From CAVVWJ01 sp965652025 (lineage in GTDB: Bacteria > Gemmatimonadota > Gemmatimonadetes > Gemmatimonadales > GWC2-71-9), in NCBI GenBank assembly GCA_965652025.1, contig CBFGTM010000012.1, positions 1 through 64,000 of the forward strand: a stretch of 64,000 nt of DNA. Direction: 5' to 3'. Of this stretch, positions 58,912 to 64,000 are shown one piece after another (the first letter of the stretch is position 1; each line of letters begins with the position of its first letter). Below the pieces are notes generated by a model that worked only from the letters and a program-made list of their open reading frames with translations, was not told the DNA's origin and made no database searches. A program made the translations under genes and the position numbers.

Positions 58912-59177
58912 CCCAGACCCAGCTGCCGGATCAGCCGCTGCCAATCGGCGACAGAGATGACACCCTGATCCTTCAGGGGGCTGAGCGTGCCCAGGATCTC
59001 GGCACGGCTCCCATCAATGCGTCGCTCGCGCAGCTCGGTGATCATGCGGGAAAACCGGTGCTCGTATTCGTCGGGAGCCAGCTTGCCCTCGTTGCGCTGG
59101 CTACTGAGCTTCTTGAGCTCTTCGGCCACCCGCGCCGGCGTTATCGGCTTGAGTGCGCCCCCCTGATCAGCCGCCAT
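58908..59177 (-). CDS. Small helical protein of unknown function
   Basis: This 89-residue charged protein is predicted to be helical: ITPARVAEELKKLSSQRNEGKLAPDEYEHRFSRMITELRERRIDGSRAEILGTLSPLKDQGVISVADWQRLIRQLGLG. The segment EGKLAPDEYEHRFSRMI recalls a SHOCT-like short helical pair, where a GxI/L-(T/S/A)xxEF/Y motif is common, but the match is weak. Its stop overlaps the GTG of the hydrolase gene (GTGA). It may serve as a partner of the hydrolase; this is inferred from coupling only. Confidence 0.65.
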   Translation of the reverse strand: MAADQGGALKPITPARVAEELKKLSSQRNEGKLAPDEYEHRFSRMITELRERRIDGSRAEILGTLSPLKDQGVISVADWQRLIRQLGLG

Positions 59178-59256
59178 GTCAGCCTCTCTTCCAGACCGTG
59201 GTTGAAGGTTTCAGTCTCATCATTATGGGGTTGGGCTAGAGTAGCTGCAAGCACAA

Positions 59257-59281
59257 CGCCCGCCGGCTGGGCCGACGGGCG
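59257..59281 (-). terminator. GC-rich stem-loop downstream of nrdJ
   Basis: CGCCCGTCGGC pairs with GCCGGCGGGCG across a three-base loop; the 11-bp stem includes one G-U pair. It starts about 40 bases after the nrdJ stop on the minus strand and is followed by TTGTGCTTG, so only a weak T tract. It probably ends or stabilises the nrdJ mRNA. Confidence 0.5.
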
Positions 59282-59320
59282 CTGTCGTGTCACGGCTCGA
59301 CTAGCTGTGGATGACCACGA

Positions 59321-61855
59321 TCACCCACACTCGCTGAAGCCGCACACGTGGCACTTCATGCAACCTTCGGCGAATTCCAGTTGCGACCCACAATCGGGAC
59401 AGGCGCCGGAGAGGGTTTCCTGCATGCCGGTGAACATCATCTGCTCGCCCCGGCCGCCGGTGGTACCCTGGCTCACGACGGGAGCCAGCTCCTCCGGCTG
59501 TCCCCCAACCCGCTGCTGCCCGGCATGGGGGCCGACACCGGGCAACAGCTCCTGCTGAATCCCTTGCTTCTCCTGCATCCAACGCTCGATCGCGATGCCC
59601 ACGGCATCTGGCACCGACAGGATCTTGTTGGGCCCCAGCCCAATCACCCGATCGGAGCTGATCCCGCGTAGCTGACGATAGATCTCCTTGATCGGAATTC
59701 CGGATCGCAGCGCCAGACTGATCAGCCGCCCCAGCGCCTCGACATCGGCCATCAGCGCGCCGCCGGCCTTGCCGAGGGTCATGAAGACCTCGAAGGGCTG
59801 GCTCTTGTCGTCTTCCGTGATCGTCACGTACAGCGTACCGAGCGGCGTTTCCACCCGTCGCGTGGTGCCCCGCAATACCTCGGGCCGCGAGCGTTTCTGC
59901 CGCCGCTGCAGGTTTTCCGATTCCAGCTCGTGAACGATCCGCTGCAACCGCTCAGTTTCGGCGCGGAGCTCGGCGATTTCGCCATGTAAATCGGCTGACG
60001 AAACGGAAGGGTCCTTGCCAGAGCTAGAGCTCGTTCCGGTTCCGTGCTGTTCCTGCACCTTCTTGGCGGTCGAGCCCGCCGACAGGACCTGCATCTCCCT
60101 GCTACCGTCGCGATAGACGGTGACGCCCTTGCAGTTGAGCCGGTAGGCCAGCCGGTAGATCTCCTCGACGTATTCCTCGGTAGCGTCCTGGGCGAAGTTG
60201 CAGGTCTTGGAGATGGCGCTGTCGTTGAACTCCTGGAATGCTGCCTGCATCCGAATGTGCCACTCCGGCTTGATGGCATTGGCGGTGACGAACACCCGCT
60301 GCCACTTGGCCGGGACCTCGGGGAGGTCGATATGGCCTGATTCCGCAATACGGCGCATCAGGTCGTCGGAGTACCAGCCCTCCGCCCGGGCGATGGCAAC
60401 AAAGTCCTCGTTGATGTCCGGCATGAGGACACCCGCCTGGTTCCGCATGAACGCCACTGCAAAGAGCGGCTCGATACCGGAGCTGCATCCAGCGATGATC
60501 GAGATCGTCCCGGTGGGAGCCACCGTGGTCACGTTGCAGTTCCGCAGCCGGCGCATCGGACGGATCCGTTCACCCTGCTCGTTCCGCGCGCAGGTTGCAT
60601 CCGGACCCCAGATACTGCGCTCCCACTCGGGGAAGGTGCCCCGCTCCCCGGCCAGCCGCTCCGATTCGCGCTTGGCCTCCTCGTCGATGAACTGCTGGAT
60701 CCGGCGGCCCAGGTCAACGCCTTCCTTGGAATCGTACGGGATACCAAGCTTCACGAAGACGTCGGCCAGACCCATGACTCCCAGCCCGATTCGCCGGATT
60801 CGCTGAGCCAGGTCGGTGATCTCCGGGAGCGGATACTGGTTGGCATCGATCACGTTCTCCAGAAAATGAGTGGAGAGGTGCACCACCCGGCGCAAACCTT
60901 CCCAGTCAATTTCCTTCCCCCCGTTCCCGTCTTTTACAAACACTCCCAGGTTGATCGAGCCCAGATTGCAGACGTCATAGGGAAGCAGGGGCTGCTCGCC
61001 ACACGGATTGGTGGCTTCATACTCTCCCAGGTGAGGGACGGGGTTGTAGTAGTTGGCCTTGTCAACGAAGAAGACACCCGGCTCCCCCGTCTTCCAGGCG
61101 CCGTGAATGATGAGCTCCCAGACCTCGCGGGCGCGCAGCTGGCCGGTGACCTGGCCGCTCTTGGGGTGGATCAGGTCATACAGACCGTCGGCCTCGACCG
61201 CTGCCATGAAGGCGTCCGTGACAGCAACCGAGATATTGAAGTTGGTGATCTTGGTCGTGTCGTCCTTGCAAGTGATGAACTCGAGGATGTCGGGATGATC
61301 TACCCGGAGGATGCCCATGTTGGCGCCCCGCCGGGTTCCTCCCTGCTTCACAACGTCGGTGGAGGCATCGAACAGGGTCATGAAAGAGACCGGCCCCGAC
61401 GCCACGCCCATGGTCGAGCGCACAATGTCATTCTTGGGACGCAACCGGGAGAAGCTGAATCCGGTCCCCCCACCTGACTGGTGCACCAGGGCCATGGCCC
61501 GGAGCGTGTCGTAGATGCCGCTCTTGCCGTTAGACAGCGCGTCATCGACCGGGAGCACGAAACAGGCTGAGAGCTGGCCCAGCGGGCGGCCGGCGTTCAT
61601 GAGCGTGGGTGAGTTCGGCACGAATTGGCGATTAGCCATGAGGCCAAAGAACTCATCGGCAACCCGCTCGACCGTGCCCGACGACGCGCCATAGCGGTCG
61701 TCGGCCTGGGCAACGGTACGGGCCACCCGCCAGAACAGGTCGCTCGGGCTCTCCACGGGCGCCCCGGTCTCGTCCTTCAACAGATATCGCTTTTCGAGAA
61801 CCGTAATGGCGTTGGACGACAGCCGAAGCGCGTCCCGTGGGGTGGACGATTGCAT
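59321..61855 (-). CDS. nrdJ: Vitamin B12-dependent (class II) ribonucleotide reductase
   Basis: The 844-residue enzyme has the ribonucleotide reductase barrel with SACFVLPVDDALSNGKSGIYDTLRAMALVHQSGGGTGFSFSRLRP (first redox Cys), the active-site TNPCGEQPLLPYDVCNLGSINLG with the radical Cys and Glu, and APTGTISIIAGCSSGIEPLFA. The C-terminal third carries a TSCPD domain (VETPLGTLYVTITEDDKSQPFEVFMTLGKAGG) and a terminal zinc-type CPDCGSQLEFAEGCMKCHVCGFSECG. It makes deoxyribonucleotides using adenosylcobalamin, independent of oxygen. No B12 riboswitch is recognised upstream, but possible NrdR boxes are (61976-62023). Confidence 0.95.
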   Translation of the reverse strand: MQSSTPRDALRLSSNAITVLEKRYLLKDETGAPVESPSDLFWRVARTVAQADDRYGASSGTVERVADEFFGLMANRQFVPNSPTLMNAGRPLGQLSACFVLPVDDALSNGKSGIYDTLRAMALVHQSGGGTGFSFSRLRPKNDIVRSTMGVASGPVSFMTLFDASTDVVKQGGTRRGANMGILRVDHPDILEFITCKDDTTKITNFNISVAVTDAFMAAVEADGLYDLIHPKSGQVTGQLRAREVWELIIHGAWKTGEPGVFFVDKANYYNPVPHLGEYEATNPCGEQPLLPYDVCNLGSINLGVFVKDGNGGKEIDWEGLRRVVHLSTHFLENVIDANQYPLPEITDLAQRIRRIGLGVMGLADVFVKLGIPYDSKEGVDLGRRIQQFIDEEAKRESERLAGERGTFPEWERSIWGPDATCARNEQGERIRPMRRLRNCNVTTVAPTGTISIIAGCSSGIEPLFAVAFMRNQAGVLMPDINEDFVAIARAEGWYSDDLMRRIAESGHIDLPEVPAKWQRVFVTANAIKPEWHIRMQAAFQEFNDSAISKTCNFAQDATEEYVEEIYRLAYRLNCKGVTVYRDGSREMQVLSAGSTAKKVQEQHGTGTSSSSGKDPSVSSADLHGEIAELRAETERLQRIVHELESENLQRRQKRSRPEVLRGTTRRVETPLGTLYVTITEDDKSQPFEVFMTLGKAGGALMADVEALGRLISLALRSGIPIKEIYRQLRGISSDRVIGLGPNKILSVPDAVGIAIERWMQEKQGIQQELLPGVGPHAGQQRVGGQPEELAPVVSQGTTGGRGEQMMFTGMQETLSGACPDCGSQLEFAEGCMKCHVCGFSECG

Positions 61856-61975
61856 GGACTCCCCGCTTAGTAGGGTGTTGTCTCAGAGGGCCAGCGACCC
61901 TGCTTCTGGATCCTGCCGCCGAAGCGGAAGGCCAAGCTAGGCGGCATCAGCGGGTGAGACAATACCATCAAAAAT

Positions 61976-62023
61976 GCACGTAAATACGTGCAATCCTGCT
62001 TCTCACATCACAAATATAAGAGG
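61976..62023. promoter_or_regulatory. Possible tandem NrdR boxes upstream of nrdJ
   Basis: The first box (61976-61991) is part of the perfect palindrome TGCACGTAAATACGTGCA (61975-61992) and has the CAC-N8-GTG frame of NrdR boxes. A second, degenerate box TCACAAATATAAGAGG (62008-62023) is centred exactly 32 bases away, the spacing known for paired NrdR sites. The central bases of the first box depart from the consensus, so the assignment is tentative. Confidence 0.4.
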
Positions 62024-62051
62024 GATGTAGAGACTGTGGAGAAAGTGGATT

Positions 62052-62561
62052 TCAGGACTGTCTTTCAACCAGCGGATACTTGCCGGAACGGTGAGCTCTC
62101 GCCTCCTTCACGTAATGCTTCCAGGTGGCTGCCACTCGCTCGGCCAGCTCTGAGTCGACCTGGCGAACGATGCGGCCGGGCACGCCCATCACCAGGGATC
62201 GCGGCGGCACTTCCATGCCCTCGGGAACGACCGCACCGGCCGCGACCACACTGCCGGCGCCGATTACTACCCGGTTGAGCAGGACGCTGCCCATGGCAAT
62301 AAGAGCATCGTCTCCGACGGTGCAACCGTGGAGGATCACGCGATGCCCTACCGCGACCCTGGATCCGACGGTGCAGGGTACCCCCGCGTCCACATGCACG
62401 ATGCTGCCGTCCTGGATGTTGGTCTGCGACCCGATCACAATTGGCGCCATGTCCCCGCGAACGACCGCCTGGTACCAGACGCTGGCCTCTTCGCCGAGGG
62501 TCACGTCGCCCATCACCGCCGCGGTTACGGCAATGAAGGCAGTGGGATGAATGTTGGTCAC
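62052..62561 (-). CDS. Gamma-class carbonic anhydrase-like (left-handed beta-helix) protein
   Basis: From the GTG at 62561 the protein has 169 residues. The frame is open further upstream but there it overlaps the kinase gene, and this start gives the family N-terminus (NIHPTAFIAVTAAVMGDVTLGEEASVWYQAVVRGD). The hexapeptide beta-helix has IVIGSQTNIQDGSIVHVDAG, VAVGHRVILHGCTVGDDALIAMGSVLLNRVVIGAGSVVAAGAVVPEG. The three His metal ligands appear in IVHVD, VGHRVILHG. The C-terminal helix (LAERVAATWKHYVKEARAHRSG) is typical. Gamma carbonic anhydrases hydrate CO2, though many such proteins have unproven activity. No strong ribosome site is seen. Confidence 0.88.
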   Translation of the reverse strand: MTNIHPTAFIAVTAAVMGDVTLGEEASVWYQAVVRGDMAPIVIGSQTNIQDGSIVHVDAGVPCTVGSRVAVGHRVILHGCTVGDDALIAMGSVLLNRVVIGAGSVVAAGAVVPEGMEVPPRSLVMGVPGRIVRQVDSELAERVAATWKHYVKEARAHRSGKYPLVERQS

Positions 62562-62604
62562 GAAAGGCGGGGCGAGCTGGGAAGGGCCTGCCGGTGCACG
62601 GGCG

Positions 62605-64000
62605 CTACTGCGACTGGGCCGGTGGGAAGAGCATCTGGGTCCATGCCTCCACCGGGGCACCATCCTTGACCGCCGGGTGCCAGGTAACGGTCCAGACGAA
62701 GTTGCGCACCGCACGCTCGAACGCCGGATCGTTGGAGGGGCGGAGCCGCATGATATCTACGGTACGGCCTTCGGATGAAACCTTGACCCACAGCAGGCTG
62801 GGCCGAGGCGCGGGCGCCGCATCCGGCGGTACCGTCACGAAGGGAGGGCTTACCGGCTTGGGCCGCTCCTCGAAGCAGGAGCCATCGGCATTGTAGCCCG
62901 GGCCCGGGACGCAGCCTGGTGCCGCGCGACGCTGTTCATCCCGTTTGACCGGCACTGGAGCACCGATAGGCACCAGTTGAGGCGTCAGCTCCTGGACCTG
63001 GCCGGGGCGGACCACGATGGTATCCGAGTAAAAATTGAACCGCGGTGCTGATATGGCCAGCGCGTGGGGCCCGGGAGGCAGTCGGGTAAGGGCTTGGGTA
63101 ATGGGCTGCTCGTCAATGAGCACGGTGGATCCCCGGGGCAGTCCGAGCAGGCGTATGCCGCCGCTGTCCACTGGTCCGACCACATCGGCCCCTGGCCCCG
63201 CACTGGCGGCCGAATCGCTCGGGGGACTCTTCTGTGCCGTATCCGCCGACGGAGCCGGATTCGGAGCCGGGCGCGCCGGATCAGGAGCAGGTATCGGCGC
63301 CTGACTGGCTGTGGTATCGCTCAGGGTGACGGTGTCGCCAGCCAGCGTTGGGACAGTGGCACTGGAGTCGCTCGCCACCCTGCCGGGCGCGAACCCGTGG
63401 GCCCGGTAGTAATAGAAGGCACCTCCCAAAACCCCGAGCACAGCCAGCAGCAGCCACAACCAGGCCCACGAACTGCTGTGCGGTCGCATTGCGACCGACC
63501 GGTCGGCCACCCGCCGGGGAAGCTCACGCCGCTCCCGCGGGGTGAGCCGGCGATTGACCAGGGGCGAGTCCAGTGGGGTTGTGGGTTGGCTCACGATGGG
63601 AGGAAGCCCCGCCCCGCCTGCAACCGAGGCCCCTGCGCCCGCCACTGCCGCTGCGGGCGACAGTATGGCGGCGCTGATCCGCACCGCCCCGGGAGCCGCG
63701 ATGGGATGCCCCTGGAAGGATGCGATCAGCTCCTCGCAGGTCTGGAACCGGTCAAACGGATCCTTCATCAACATGCGCTTGATCACCTCGAACACGCGGC
63801 GCTCGTCGGCGGTGACCAAGCTGGGGGTGGGAATCGGCTCGGAGATGTGCTTGTAGCCGATCGAGAAGCTGTCCTCCCCATCATACGGCACGCTGCCGGT
63901 GAGGCACTGATAGGCCACGATGCCCAGGCTATAGATGTCGCTGCGGCCGTCGGTCGGCTGGGCCCGCGCCTGCTCCGGGCTCATATAGTGGGGCGTGCCG
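62605..64000 (-). CDS. Membrane Ser/Thr protein kinase with PEGA-like and TonB-C-like periplasmic regions, 3' part
   Basis: The gene runs off the right end of the window; 465 residues are visible. They begin in the activation segment (GTPHYMSPEQARAQPTDGRSDIYSLGIVAYQCLTGSVPYDG), followed by the Hanks-kinase C-lobe Arg (KDPFDRFQTCEELIASFQGHP), an Ala/Pro-rich linker, a transmembrane helix (SWAWLWLLLAVLGVLGGAFYYYR) and an Ala/Pro-rich extracytoplasmic stretch. Then comes a PEGA-type repeat (GGIRLLGLPRGSTVLIDEQPITQALTRLPPGPHALAISAPRF) and a C-terminal domain like TonB-C (LLWVKVSSEGRTVDIMRLRPSNDPAFERAVRNFVWTVTWHPAVKDG). The kinase is thus an envelope sensor with an unusual C-terminus. Confidence 0.87.
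   Translation of the reverse strand, partial: GTPHYMSPEQARAQPTDGRSDIYSLGIVAYQCLTGSVPYDGEDSFSIGYKHISEPIPTPSLVTADERRVFEVIKRMLMKDPFDRFQTCEELIASFQGHPIAAPGAVRISAAILSPAAAVAGAGASVAGGAGLPPIVSQPTTPLDSPLVNRRLTPRERRELPRRVADRSVAMRPHSSSWAWLWLLLAVLGVLGGAFYYYRAHGFAPGRVASDSSATVPTLAGDTVTLSDTTASQAPIPAPDPARPAPNPAPSADTAQKSPPSDSAASAGPGADVVGPVDSGGIRLLGLPRGSTVLIDEQPITQALTRLPPGPHALAISAPRFNFYSDTIVVRPGQVQELTPQLVPIGAPVPVKRDEQRRAAPGCVPGPGYNADGSCFEERPKPVSPPFVTVPPDAAPAPRPSLLWVKVSSEGRTVDIMRLRPSNDPAFERAVRNFVWTVTWHPAVKDGAPVEAWTQMLFPPAQSQ

Noticed and set aside
61856..62051. Cobalamin riboswitch upstream of the B12-dependent ribonucleotide reductase
   Set aside because: The conserved B12 box (GCCACTG) and the expected multi-stem layout are not seen in the 196-base gap.
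1..64000. Mobile elements, CRISPR arrays, tRNA or rRNA genes, prophage
   Set aside because: No transposase, integrase, regularly spaced repeats, cloverleaf sequence or phage structural gene was recognised; the holin-like protein at 36321 belongs to a family common outside phages.

Overview
The window looks like chromosomal DNA of a high-GC, free-living Gram-negative bacterium. The best guess is Gemmatimonadota or a close relative; this is inferred from gene content and no rRNA is present to confirm it. Evidence for an outer membrane is strong: a TamA/TamB pair, a further Omp85-type barrel, four other predicted barrels or secreted proteins, and several lipoproteins. Bacillithiol deacetylase BshB1, an MglA/MglB polarity GTPase pair, a B12-dependent ribonucleotide reductase and the gene order SRP RNA-dnaX-ybaB-recR fit the same picture. 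There is no phage, IS element, CRISPR array, tRNA or rRNA, and about 93% of the DNA is coding.

Left part (1-12 kb): the C-terminal end of a sphingolipid-desaturase-like enzyme and an outer-membrane protein are followed by a signalling and envelope region. A NarL-type response regulator, a barrel protein, a HisKA_3 sensor kinase and an Omp85-like barrel form one minus-strand operon. Next to it lie a lone receiver domain, a FixJ-type regulator, a second lone receiver and a large MASE1-PAS4 FixL-like kinase. A palindromic site of the form CTGTCAGTTNTNACAG occurs both in the divergent regulator promoter region and upstream of a lipoprotein gene.

Middle (12-36.7 kb): tamB-tamA; a ComM/YifB ATPase; a small HExxH lipoprotein; an S41 protease; an NtrY-like kinase; a creatininase-family protein; a MacA-like adaptor with two MacB-like permeases but no ATPase; a DUF4349 lipoprotein; bshB1; and a cysteine desulfurase-mnmA pair for tRNA thiolation.

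Right part (36.7-64 kb, almost all minus strand): grpE-dnaJ; a long unit SRP RNA-dnaX-ybaB-recR-TM protein-mglB-mglA-pgsA-cinA; an envelope and central-carbon block (YihY, YtxH, aldolase, glucose-6-phosphate isomerase, MBL hydrolase, pyruvate kinase); a tightly overlapping ispG-ccdA-tlpA-peroxiredoxin operon; fabH; a translationally coupled small protein-hydrolase-aldo/keto reductase trio; nrdJ with a possible NrdR operator; a gamma carbonic anhydrase; and the 3' part of a Ser/Thr kinase fused to PEGA-like and TonB-C-like periplasmic regions. The most notable sequence-level observations are the shared palindromic operator, the probable CTG start of yihY, the permease system without an ATPase, the possible tandem NrdR boxes and the kinase-TonB fusion.
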